Source: Symbiodinium natans
Lineage: Eukaryota; Sar; Dinophyceae; Suessiales; Symbiodiniaceae
NCBI GenBank assembly: GCA_905221605.1
Contig: CAJNDS010002530.1
Coordinates: 1-64,000 of the forward strand
Direction of reading: 5' to 3'
Length of the DNA stretch: 64,000 bases
Positions 1-10,220 of the stretch are shown piece by piece (position 1 is the first letter of the stretch; the number at the start of each line of letters is the position of its first letter). The notes below the pieces were generated by a model that did no database searches, was not told where the DNA came from, and was given only the letters and a program-made list of their open reading frames with translations. A program made the position numbers and the translations under genes.

Positions 1-136
1 AAAAAACCCTAAACCCTAAAAAACCCTAAACCCTAAAAAACCCTAAACCCTAAAAAACCCTAAACCCTAAAAAACCCTAAACCCTAAAAAACCCTAAACC
101 CTAAAAAACCCTAAACCCTAAAAAACCCTAAACCCT
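1..136. repeat. Telomere, C-rich strand, 17-bp compound unit
   Basis: Eight perfect tandem copies of AAAAAACCCTAAACCCT run from base 1. Each unit is one standard CCCTAAA heptamer fused to a variant with six A residues. The C-rich strand reads inward from the 5' end, as expected for a left chromosome end. The known dinoflagellate and plant-type telomere is TTTAGGG; the strict alternation with TTTTTTAGGG is unusual. Confidence 0.93.
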
Positions 137-275
137 AAACCATTTTGGCATTAGGGTTTTGAGGGTGGTTACCATTTTGGGATTAGGGTTTTGAGGGTTG
201 TTTCCGTGTAGGGATTAGGGTTTTGAGGGTTCTTACGATTTAGGGATTAGGGTTTTAGGTTTAGGGCATTTAGGG
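137..275. repeat. Inverted degenerate telomere-like tandem repeat
   Basis: Just inside the telomere the orientation flips to G-rich. About four units of 31-33 bp follow, each containing GATTAGGGTTTTGAGGGT and separated by a variable CATTTTGGG-like spacer. This puts telomeric sequence head to head. The next 250 bases (276-529) hold no convincing gene. Confidence 0.8.
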
Positions 276-529
276 TTAATTTAAAAATTTTAAGCGCTGC
301 GCGCGCCAAAACTGCATTCGCTGCGCTGCCCCTTCGGGGGCCCACGGCGCTGCTCATGCTTTTGTCTTGCACGCAGCGCTTACTTTTTGATGAAGCATAC
401 ATGTGGATGAATGGGCCTCAAGCACGCAAACAATGATCTCATCCCAGGGGAATGTCAAGGAGTTTTTTTCCTGGAACATCATCAACCAGCACACCACTGA
501 CCAAGCCCACCTTTCCGTTTCATTTCAGT

Positions 530-788
530 CAAGATCCTTGAGACAATGCGCGTCTCTCTGTTGGGTTTCCACGAAGCTATTGAGGTGCAGAGCTATGCGC
601 TGCCAGAAGATCGAATGGAAACCGAAATCCCATACCCACCCCTAAACTCATGTCTTCTGTGCTGGACGGGTCGAGAGCTTGGAAGCCGCAACGAACCACC
701 AACACACTCACCTCACGGCAGTCTGCTTGCTCAAGTAGTTGGTTGGGAAACAGTCGTTAAAGAACGCTCGGAGGTGTGGAGCTTCAAG
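530..788 (+). CDS. Candidate exon, unknown protein
   Basis: An open frame follows a pyrimidine-rich AG acceptor near 529 and ends at a strong CAAG|GTATGT donor at 788/789. The translation begins VKILETMRVSLLGFHEAIEV and ends near VVGWETVVKERSEVWSF, with ordinary amino-acid usage and no low complexity. I do not recognise it and found no partner exons on the plus strand nearby. It would be the most telomere-proximal coding sequence and the only one here pointing away from the telomere. It may be a fragment of a broken subtelomeric gene. Confidence 0.35.
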
Positions 789-1230
789 GTATGTGGATGG
801 CTGAAGGAATTAGTCCTGAACCCTGGGTCCCAAACGAATAATCATAGGAGGCGCTTTTTGTACTGTTTTGTAGCTTTGGCTTGGCCGCCCGAACCAAAAA
901 CCATAATCGCAATAATCGCCTTAGCTAAAAGCAGAATCGTCTATCCAATATTATAATGGCGGGACCAAAGCCATTGCCCAAATGAGCGGGGAACCGAAAG
1001 CCCTGAGCGAACCTGTCGGCAGGGCTTGCGGCGTCGCCAGCCCCTTACTTGAAGGTTCAACGGGTAATTGCCAGAATGGTCACGAGTACCCCAGGCTGGT
1101 AACAAAGGACTGTGAAAAGGGCAAGCTCTTTTTTTTGGGAAAGTGGGGTTGAAGTAGAAGAGAACAAAGCTCCAAACAGAACACACTGGTAACCTCAGAG
1201 TCAATATCCAGAAGCACTTAAGGAGCTAAG

Positions 1231-1532
1231 CAATGTTGAACCCCCTGTTTAAAGTTCCTTTCCCCCGAACAGTCGAGGCTGGATTTGTACCTATTTTAGA
1301 CGCTCCTGGGGGTTTGTATGATTTTAATGGGGAGGAGTTTAGATAAGTTTAAAAGGGGCAGCGATGCCCGGCAATCTTTTTCATCTTTTTCAAAGGCGCA
1401 CCACGTGGAATTTTCTTACGGCGCCCGGACGGTTTGACTTTAAAGAGGGACCCCCAAACAGTCAGGGTGTCCTGAATAACCCAGGCAAATTGACTTTAAA
1501 GAGGTAGCCCCGCCTAAACCAAGTCCAACCCT
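1231..1532 (+). mobile_element. Decayed copy of inverted-repeat element family A
   Basis: This stretch aligns end to end, in opposite orientation, with the element at 37871-38167. Shared blocks include the AATGTTG end, a TATGATTTTAAT segment, CAGGGTGTCCTGAATAA and TGGAATTTTCTTACGGCGCC. The ends are more decayed than in the 37.9-kb copy. There is no open frame, so it is a non-autonomous repeat. Confidence 0.75.
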
Positions 1533-1579
1533 AAACCGTGAAGACCTAAAGCCCGCACCATTGACAAACATTCACGCTG

Positions 1580-2515
1580 AGAAGCCAGATGCCCGACCCC
1601 CACTCCCGCTTCACCTGATCCCCTCTCCACTCCCGTTTCACCTTGCGGACAAGACAAGCTTTGCCCTGAGCTTTGCATAGCTTTGTACCATTAGACTCTG
1701 CAGATGCTCATGGAAGCTTCTCAAGACCAGGAACAAAAACTGGTCCACGGTCAGGAATACTTTGGAGCTCCTGCCAGGCCCTTTCAATTTAAGCCTTGTA
1801 GGTTTGGGCATGGAGATCTAATGAAAATCTTCAGAAATCTCCTCAGGTTGCTAGTGCAGCAGAACTCCAGACAAGTAGCCCTTACTTCCATTCTGAGCAC
1901 CAAGCCTTGGCTCAAGTCGCAACAGTCCTACACCCGCCCAAAGTCGCATTGCACGCAAGATCAAGTCTCACTGCACACTCCCCCCCCGTTGACCTTGTGC
2001 GCTTTGGCCCACACAGGCTATGCAGAGAAGCTGATTCACTCAAGTCGCGTAACAATCCTAAGCCCCAAAATCGCACTGCACACAAGCTCAACCAAGACGC
2101 ACTGCGTGCACAAGGCTCTGCTGCAGGCAGACAGTTTGCACCCACCCACCTACCCATCTCCCCCCTGCCCCATTTTGAGCCCGACCCCCACCCCCGTTTT
2201 ACCTTATGGATAAGTCTTGGATAGAATAGCTTTCCCCAAAAAGCTTTTTCCTGAGTTTTCCACCATTTGACCCTATGCACAGAAGCTGATTCACTCAAGT
2301 CGCAACAATCCTACACCCCCAAATCGCACTGCACACATGCTCAATCAAGTCGAAACTGCGCGTGCAAGGCTCTGTTGGCACACAGGTTGCACCCCATCCA
2401 TCCCACCCATCTCTCTTCGCCCCAATTTTGAGCGCGACCCCCACCCCCCGTTTCACCTTCTGGACAAGTCTTGGACAAAATAACTGTCCCAAAAATGGCT
2501 TTTTCCTGGGTTTTC
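1580..2515. repeat. 255-bp subtelomeric tandem repeat
   Basis: Two clear direct copies (2019-2273 and 2274-2515) share GCTGATTCACTCAAGTCGC, the ATCGCACTGCACACA segment, the CCCCATTTTGAG and GACCCCCACCCCC blocks, and a GGACAAGTCTTGGA-like end. Partial, more diverged copies lie upstream at 1580-1690 and 1911-1975. Open frames crossing the array look like repeat by-products, not genes. Confidence 0.85.
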
Positions 2516-2518
2516 CAG

Positions 2519-3070
2519 TTAAACCCTAAACCTTAAATCCTAAACCCTGTGTGTGAGGCATGGCAAGAAGTAGGATTTGTTGCCAGTGATTTGCTGGTAT
2601 CTGTGTGAGGCATGGCAAGAAGTACGAGTGAGATTTGCTGGCAGGGTCAGGAACTTGTCCCACACATGATGCTTGTTCAATCTCTAAACCCTAAACCCTA
2701 AATCCTGAACCCTAAACCCTAAACCCTAAACTCTGAGGATTAGGGTTTTGAATTCAGGGCTTAGGATAAAACCACAAAAGCAAAAACGAAAAGTATGAAA
2801 TAATTTTCTGCTTGGCCTCTGTATTTTTGAAGATAGAGGTCCCTACACTTTTTCTTCGTACATTCGATTTGCTGGTATCTGTGTGCGGCGTGGCAAAATG
2901 TACGATTGGTTGCCTGTGATTTGCTGGCATCTGTGTAGGCATGGCAAGAAGTACGATTTGTCACCTCTGATTTGCTTGCAGGATAAGGAAACTGTCACAC
3001 ACACTGAGGTGATGATTGTTCAATCTCTAAACCCTGAGCCCTAAACCCGAAACCAGGGTTTAGGGCTTAG
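2519..3070. repeat. Interstitial telomeric tracts with about 55-bp tandem repeats
   Basis: CCCTAAA tracts at 2519-2546, 2683-2733 and 3027-3062 alternate with four copies of a unit containing GGCATGGCAAGAAGTACGAT and GATTTGCTGGT (2549-2640 and 2868-2975). The second and third tracts each switch to G-rich TTAGGG orientation within a few bases, forming small head-to-head telomere junctions. The ordered block (unit, unit, GTTCAATCTCTAAACCCT tract) occurs twice, so it was duplicated as a whole. Confidence 0.8.
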
Positions 3071-5549
3071 GAAGAGATGGCGGAAGTCGAGACTGCAGGA
3101 CTACGGCATGGTTTGGTGAACCCGAGTGCACCCGTACCTGCCCGAGACACGTCGACACAAAACCCCGTGTCTTCCAACTCCTTCAAGCCTTCAGACAAGA
3201 ACTCACCAGCCCCAAATCTAGACTTAGCGATCGTTAAGGGGCAGGGGCGATGCAAGAACCGGTTAACCCTGTGATGGAGGACTTGTGGAACATCCCTTTG
3301 CAGACCCTGTTCGTGGTGATGGCGAAGGAACTGACACCGGCAGCATGCTCCGGGAACGCTTTGCAGAAGACTCCTTCAGAACCCTAAACTAAAACGAAAC
3401 CTGACATCCCATCGCACGGGCCTCCAAGCACAGTCGAAGCTCTCCAAACATCTAAGTTGCCCTAGTAAAAACTGCAGACTTCAGCGTAGAGGTTGGGGAT
3501 TTCAGGGTGTAAACCGCCTGAATCCTGAATCCCCCAAAGCCCATGGAGCGAAGAGCTTTCTCGCGTTTTTTCGACTCTTGTGTCGTCTGGTTCCGAGCGG
3601 AAGGGAGATGACGCCACGAAACCCAAGACCAAAAATGACTTGCGTGGAGTCTGAAATCAAACTACAATGTTTCGGCCATGCTGGTACTGTACCCAAAACA
3701 ACGTCACACCGGGTCACGCAGTCACGCCATTCTGAATTTGATTCTTTGGTCTCAGGATATGTTTTGTGGTGTCGGCCTTCAAGAACCAGACCTTTGGGGA
3801 TGTGACTCAGCGCCCTGCACACGAACGCTGCGTTTGCAGCGCGTGTTCCTAAGTATGACCTGAAAAATTGCAGCTGGGTCGGGTGGGGGAGGGATGGATG
3901 TGGGAGGTAGGCAAGCTCGCTAGCAAATCTCTCAAGTATCTTCAGGTGAATCGAACCTGGACATAGGCCTCCTCTGGGGGAAGCAGGAGGCTCACTGTGG
4001 AGTTCTCTGGCTCGTGGTCATTGTCGCCCTCCTTGTGACGTTGTGGGCTCAGGGGTTTTAGCATTGAGGGTGCTTGCACTTTGGAGTCAAAAGCAGGGAG
4101 CAACATCGAATTCACGGCCGTCAGATCCAGCTGCTGGAGCTGGAGGACGCCAAGAATATTGAGTTTCGCATAAACACAAACTGAAGCTGTAAGAATTCCC
4201 TGAACACCCCTGAAGCGAATCGATCCAGGTCAAGCAACAAATTCGGGAGTTTCGGCACCCGCGTCTGTGGAGCCATCATGGAGGGCGTTGGCCTCTTGAG
4301 TTGGTCAAATCACGAGGCGCCTCAAAAACAAAACGTTGTAGGGTTTAGGGATTTTTGGGGGCGGGCACTCCCAACTCGTCTTGCACCTTCAGGCTTTCGG
4401 AGTAGTTCCACGTGCGGCCAATCCCCGAAACTGACGCGCCAAGTTGCTGCCGCTTTCGTCTGCGCAGCATTTGTGCGCCATTTGACCGACAGAGGTGTGA
4501 GAATCTCCTCAGCATGCAAGCCCCATCATCGAGATCCTTATCCAAAGCTAAGGAAAAATATGTTCCATGATACTTGTTCGGCAATCCTGCAATCCTGCAA
4601 ACTCAAACATTGGTGCGAGCTGACATCCGTTCTGGGTTTCAGGTTGCGGTAGTGTTGGGTAGGAAGGTTTAGGTTTCAAGCTGGTTCAGACTGATGTGAA
4701 AACTGTGCAAACTTCCAAATTGGGCTTCGGAAGGCGGAGGGTTCCCTACACCCTACAGCCAACTTTTGTAGTGGTAGCCTTGATACCTTGTCCTTTTGTT
4801 ACCTGCCCTACTCTTTTTGTTGATGTTGTCGCCCATGACCATGAGCGCCACCAACACCATGCTCAGAATGACCTTCACATACCTTCACCATCCAACTCCA
4901 CATCTTCTCCTCTTTTTTCCGAGGCCATGGCTCCAAAATCACAAAGCTCTGAGACTCTGAAAGTGAGGCCTTTCCAAACACAACTTGACCCGAACCGGGA
5001 CATCCGAATGTCGCACGTGTACTCACTTCAAAACACCTTGCTGAAGGGTTTGGGGGCAGTTTTCGTCCGGTTTGTTCAGAGGAAATGATTTGCTGAAAAA
5101 GGGGTCTGGCCAGATTTCCTGGACAAAAACCGGTCCTTCTTTTGGCAAACTCGTGGGGACCTGCTAAACAGAGTGTGCCATGATATCGTGCTTCGGGCTC
5201 CAATAACTCTATCTCCGCTGGGACACCGATTGCAGCCTCCATGCGACCTGCTTCGCTCTGAGCTCAAGGTCTTCCTGCCGACAGCCCTACACTTGCAAAC
5301 CTCAGATTTAATATGGCTTAATGGTCCCCAAAAAGCAGCCCGACTTGTCAGAAAATGTAGCTGCAACCCATGCTCTTTCTATACCAGCAGCTGTGTCCTA
5401 TTGCCTCCTCAGGGGTTTCAAAGTTTAGGGGCTTTGCAGCTCAGGGTTTGAAAATGCTTTAGGGCCGCCGTATGCTACGGAGAGCACATGATGGGCTAGC
5501 AAAAAACCCAGTCAAAAACAAGTACCCGGGTGAATGACTTGTGTTGTTA
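3071..5549. other. Subtelomeric stretch with isolated exon-like fragments
   Basis: No complete gene is visible. Short protein-like pieces occur: plus strand near 3271-3330 (VMEDLWNIPLQTLFVVMAKE); plus strand 3990-4050, a hydrophobic segment (CGVLWLVVIVALLVTLWAQ); plus strand 4100-4180; and minus strand about 4890-4800, another hydrophobic segment (KVILSMVLVALMVMGDNINK). They may be relics of multi-exon membrane-protein genes like the one at 10-46 kb. I could not join them. Confidence 0.3.
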
Positions 5550-7028
5550 AAGCTCCTTCTCGTTTTACAAAGTAAGCCACACATCCTGGATAGCACAGCT
5601 ATGATGCCACAGAGTAGTACATGTTTGGTATTGGACCTGTCTCCGCCTGCCCGGCACCGCGGCTCCGCATCTAGGTGTGCACGAACTGAGTCAACATCGT
5701 GATCTCGTGATATCACGTGGAGGAGCATGACCGTGGGCTTGGGGCCGGAGGGTCGCGATCTTCATGAGTAAAACCACGGATTTTCGTTGTTCCGCAGTGC
5801 AAGCTTAGTACATCGACGCTTCCATGGGCCGGCTGCCTTTTCATTGCCCTGTAGTAGTACGAGCTCAGTACTAAATTCAGTGCTGTCTAGCGCAAGCTTA
5901 GTAGGGCTTAGTGCTGGAATCGACGTTTCCGTAAGCCGGCTGGATGCAAGCTTAGTGCTAGAACAAGCTTAGTACTGCAGGTTCCGTTTCTGTGAGCCAG
6001 CTGGCTTTTCCTTGCCCTGTAGTACAAGCTTAGTAATGGGATCGACTTTCCTGCGAGCCTCAACTTTCAACTTGCTCTGACGCTTCTGTCAACCTGTAAA
6101 CCTTACCGTTTTGATTTTTCCCTTATCGCTTTACAATGAAATCGGGGCCGCCCCTTCTTAAAGTTCCACAGTGGCGGGCTTTGCCAAGCCCACATAGCAT
6201 CAGCACTTAGGTGCGACGGCACACTGGTTCTCAAGTCCTGGGTTGAGGAATACATCTGCGGCACGAAAACCTCGGAGTTTTGAGGTTTAAGCTCCTTCTC
6301 GTTTTACAAGGTAAGCCACACATCCTGGATAGCACAGCTATGATGCCACAGAGTAGTACATGTTTGGTATTGGACCTGTCTCCGCCTGCCCGGCACCGCG
6401 GCTCCGCATCTAGGTGTGCACGAACTGAGTCAACATCGTGATCTCGTGATATCACGTGGAGGAGCGTGACCGTGGGCTTGGGGCCGGAGGGTCGCGATCT
6501 TCATGAGTAAAACCACGGATTTTCGCTGTTCCGCAGTGCAAGCTTAGTACATCGACGCTTCCATGGGCCGGCTGCCTTTTCATTGCCCTGTAGTAGTACG
6601 AGCTCAGTACTAAATTCAGTGCTGTCTAGCGCAAGCTTAGTAGGGCTTAGTGCTGGAATCGACGTTTCCGTAAGCCGGCTGGATGCAAGCTTAGTGCTAG
6701 AACAAGCTTAGTACTGCAGGTTCCGTTTCTGTGAGCCAGCTGGCTTTTCCTTGCCCTGTAGTACAAGCTTAGTAATGGGATCGACTTTCCTGCGAGCCTC
6801 AACTTTCAACTTGCTCAGACGCTTCTGTCAACCTGTAAACCTTACCGTTTTGATTTTTTCCCTCATCGCTTTACAATGAAATCGGGGCCGCCCCTTCTTA
6901 AAGTTCCACAGTGGGGGGCTTTGCCAAGCCCACATAGCATCAGCACTTAGGTGCGACGGCACACTGGTTCTCAAGTCCTGGGTTGAGGAATACATCTGCG
7001 GCACGAAAACCTCGGAGTCTTGAGGTTT
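5550..7028. repeat. 739-bp direct tandem duplication
   Basis: Copy 1 (5550-6288) and copy 2 (6289-7028) are nearly identical, differing at a handful of positions. Each copy contains a sub-array in which AAGCTTAGTA recurs with CCGGCTG, TTGCCCTGTAGTA and ATCGAC motifs, so smaller units were amplified first and the 739-bp block later. Short open frames are repeated in both copies and look non-coding. Confidence 0.93.
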
Positions 7029-7744
7029 CAGGGGTTTGACAAACGGTTTGACTGATGGTTGGCTGTGGGCAGGTTCGGGGTTTATCGGGCTTGGGCTTGT
7101 CGGGTGTAGGGTTTGCTGCAGCCGAGGGACCATGCCAAACCCCAAGCCCTCCCCGCACCACTAGTTTAAAGCTTCTAGGAGCCCCGACATAGGCCTGTAA
7201 ATCCCAAATCCTTTTCACCCCAGTTCACCTTCAATTCCGCAAGACCCAAAGAAGCCTAGAGCTGCGGCTCGCGTGACTGTGCTGATCTCCTGAAAGATGG
7301 CCTTGATCAGCATTGCGTACCTCCATATTCATCCATATTCCATTTGGGGTGCTGGGGATTTCGGGGACTTGTAGGGGTTTACTCTGAATTCAACCGTAAG
7401 AAGTCATACTACTTAACCCTGCACAAGCTCAAGGGCTCTACCTTCACCAACACAGCCCCAAACCCCCAAGTCCACTCCGCCCTGCCCAAAGCCCCCGGCC
7501 CCGACCTTTTTGGCCGAAGATGAATCTTAACACCTCCACCCCAAGAAATGAAAGGGCTTGGGGCAAAGTTCTAGGTTTTCCAGGTCATAGGGATTGAGGT
7601 TGGGTCGATGTGGAGCAGCGGCACTGCGTTTGCGTACTATGCCTTGCTTGCTGAAATTTGTGCTTCCAAGACATGAGACCGTAGTATCTGACTCCGTGGT
7701 GCGATTGGTAGAGAGTGGATATCAGTAGGTTGCGAAGCACGGGA

Positions 7745-7767
7745 CCTGTAGGCCAATTTGGCTCAAG
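7745..7767 (+). other. Possible dinoflagellate spliced-leader relic
   Basis: The segment ends with TTTGGCTCAAG, identical to the last 11 bases of the 22-nt dinoflagellate trans-spliced leader. The preceding CCTGTAGGCCAA matches the rest of the leader with two insertions and one substitution. Relic leaders in the genome are known to mark retroposed mRNAs. The sequence just downstream is not recognisably coding. Confidence 0.4.
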
Positions 7768-10090
7768 AGATCTCAAGACCCCGACCTCGAGTACAGGGAG
7801 CCTAACGCTTCCAGGATGTGTTGACCGTGCTGCGACGGGCGAGCTATGTCTCAGGTGTGACAAATACTACTACCTATAATCCTGTGTCCTCCCTGCAGGG
7901 TCTGGTTGGCGCTTTGCTTGAAGAGCTCAGTGAATCTGTTTCATTTTTCTGCTTGAAAGATTAAAGGAACGAAGAAGGCTTTTCAGCCTTTAAACTCCTA
8001 GTTGAACGTTCTTTCCACGTAGATTTGGGCAGCCATTCTTTAACATATCCTTTGAAGTCGTTAAACAATCTGCAGTGTTGCGGGCTTTTGGAGAAGCCAA
8101 GATCTCAAAACATGCCATCTTAGACTTCATAGATTAGGGGGTTGAAAAGGCTTTAACACTTCCAAGATCTTGAAAACAAATGCTTTTCCCGAGTAGTCTT
8201 GTTACGTAGTTTAACATCCATCAACATATGTCGATTTGGAACTTAAAGACTTTACATGCTGTGACAGTCAGAACAACATGGCATGTTTCCACCAAGGCCT
8301 AGCTACCTGTTTTTCATTTTGAGGGTTGTCAAGGGCTGAAAATGCTTTGAATGTTGAGAATCTTTAAAGTCAAAACCTCAAGTTTCCGGGTTTCCGGAGA
8401 TCCCGGGATTGATTGACAAAAGCAAACTATGCTAATGAATGCATTTTGAGAGTTTACTAGTTTTCGGGATTTTCGGAAACCCGAACGATGAACATCTTGG
8501 TCTCAAAAAATCCCATGGGCCTCGCGCCTTTGGTTTCACAAGATCACGGAAGCCTTAACTGTGAAAACCCTAAATTAAAATCTGCAAATTCATCTTAACA
8601 ATCGAACCATGTTAGCTTTAATGAACTTTGATGGCAATGGATTTCGAACTTGAATATATCGACCATTCTTTGGAGACATCACGAGAATCGGAAAATAAGA
8701 TGGCCAAATCTAAAGTATCTAAAGACAGCACGCAGACCGCAACTGATTTTGTCAATCGTTGATTTGGAGAAATCGCGAAGACCGATGGCAGCCTCGATGG
8801 CAGCAAATGTTGACCCGACAGATTCGGGCAAGACTTGCTGCTATCGGCCCACCGCCTCTTTGATGTAAAGGGCGCGGGCCGACAGCAACATTCTTTGACC
8901 ACACAGTCACATGTGTGGGCAAAGTTTGCTGCCATCGGCCCGCCTCGTCTTCTTGTCTCTCATTGTTTTGCCTTGTCACAATGCGAACGAATTTCAAATT
9001 CAACGGGCCCTCGGGTTCTCCTCTTCCCCTCCTCCTCTCTTGCTCCTCTCCTCTTTCCGTCCTTACTCTCCTCTTCCACGCCTCTTGCACCCCTTTACCA
9101 AAAATTACCATCCTTGATGTACAGATGGCAACGACCATGGCGGCAAATGTTGATCAGATAGCAGAGATACATTTCCAATGCAAGTCTTAGGTGGAAGAAA
9201 GGCCAAGTAGACCCCAAGATGTCGGCCTCCATGCGCTTTCACTAGTATGACCAAAATGGGATCGCCAAATAGACCCTGAAGGTCCATGCCACGGAACACT
9301 ATACCATACCACAAACCCTGCCTGTCGACGTCGATCTCTGATCGCAACATAGACGCAGAGGACCGCAAATTTTCGAAGAAGCTCGCCTCAGAAACATGTA
9401 AGGTGGAAGGCGCGAAGAGGTTTCGGGTTTAGGGCAAAGGCTCGACTCCAAAAGTCTCAAAACCCAGCCAAGAAGCTGCCGGCACCACAAAGCGATCCTG
9501 CGCGCATGAATGCGCGAATGGGGGGACGGTTGCAAGCAGCACAAATCACAAATCAACTTTCCGAGCCCCGAAAACCTACTTCTTCTCACGGGGCCGGGCC
9601 CGAGGACATGGTTGTTCTTATTTGTCCTTCTTCCTACTGGGCCGAGGCGCGTGCGTGCGGGGGGGGGGGGGGGGTAGTCAGCGGCTCCCAACGATGAGAA
9701 ATACCCTCAAGGACAGCACATCCCAGCATGGTTCTCTTCTATTTCCCCGCGGGTATGAGACCGCGTACTTGCCTCATGCAAGTCGCGCGCCTGAGGTTTT
9801 CCGACTGTCCTCCAAGAGCACTCAGGCCGGCAGATGCGTCTGCCCCCCCCACATTGGCTCTTTCCCACGTCACCTGCCCCCCTTGAACAGCCAAATCAGC
9901 CAAATCAGCCAGCAGGCAGCCAACCTTCACACAACTGCGTGTGTAAGAATATTTCGCCACATTTGACCTCAAAGCTCTTGGACCCTCTCAGATGCTGTCG
10001 CGCGATGTCGCGCGTTTGTGCATGAAATTATGCTTGGACTAGTCTGGTCCAGAAAAGGCCCACCTATAATCACAATCAAGCCTTAACCCT
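7768..10090. other. Non-coding subtelomeric sequence, no gene recognised
   Basis: I see no convincing exon chain. An imperfect inverted repeat lies at about 8386-8410 and 8461-8490. Another pair sits around 8836-8890 (GCTGCTATCGGCCC against GGGCCGACAGC). A GGGGG run occurs at 9660-9675. Telomere-like heptamers are thinner at 8.0-9.2 kb than on either side. Confidence 0.4.
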
Positions 10091-10220
10091 TCACATCTCT
10101 TCGCCTTTATTCCCCCTTTTGAGCTTGCACAGGGCCTCTGCGATGATTGGCACAAGGGAGACCTCCTCCGACTCACCGAGCTGGAAGAGCCACCGAGCAA
10201 TCTGGGACTCGAGGCGTCGG
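10091..10220 (-). CDS. Possible terminal exon of the TIR receptor-like gene
   Basis: After an AAAG acceptor (10221) the frame reads RRLESQIARWLFQLGESEE, continues VSLVPIIAEALCKLKRGN and stops at TGA (10091-10093). The composition is clearly protein-like and the strand matches the gene. I could not trace the exons between here and 14776, so it may belong to another gene, or the real donor may lie before the stop (GCAGAG|GCCCTG). Confidence 0.45.

Noticed and set aside
3940-4010. Possible tRNA T-arm (GGTTCGATTC on the minus strand)
   Set aside because: The stem and loop sizes are wrong and no D or anticodon arm follows.
7690-7740. tRNA-like sequence (A-box- and B-box-like words)
   Set aside because: The boxes are only about 30 bases apart and no cloverleaf can be drawn.
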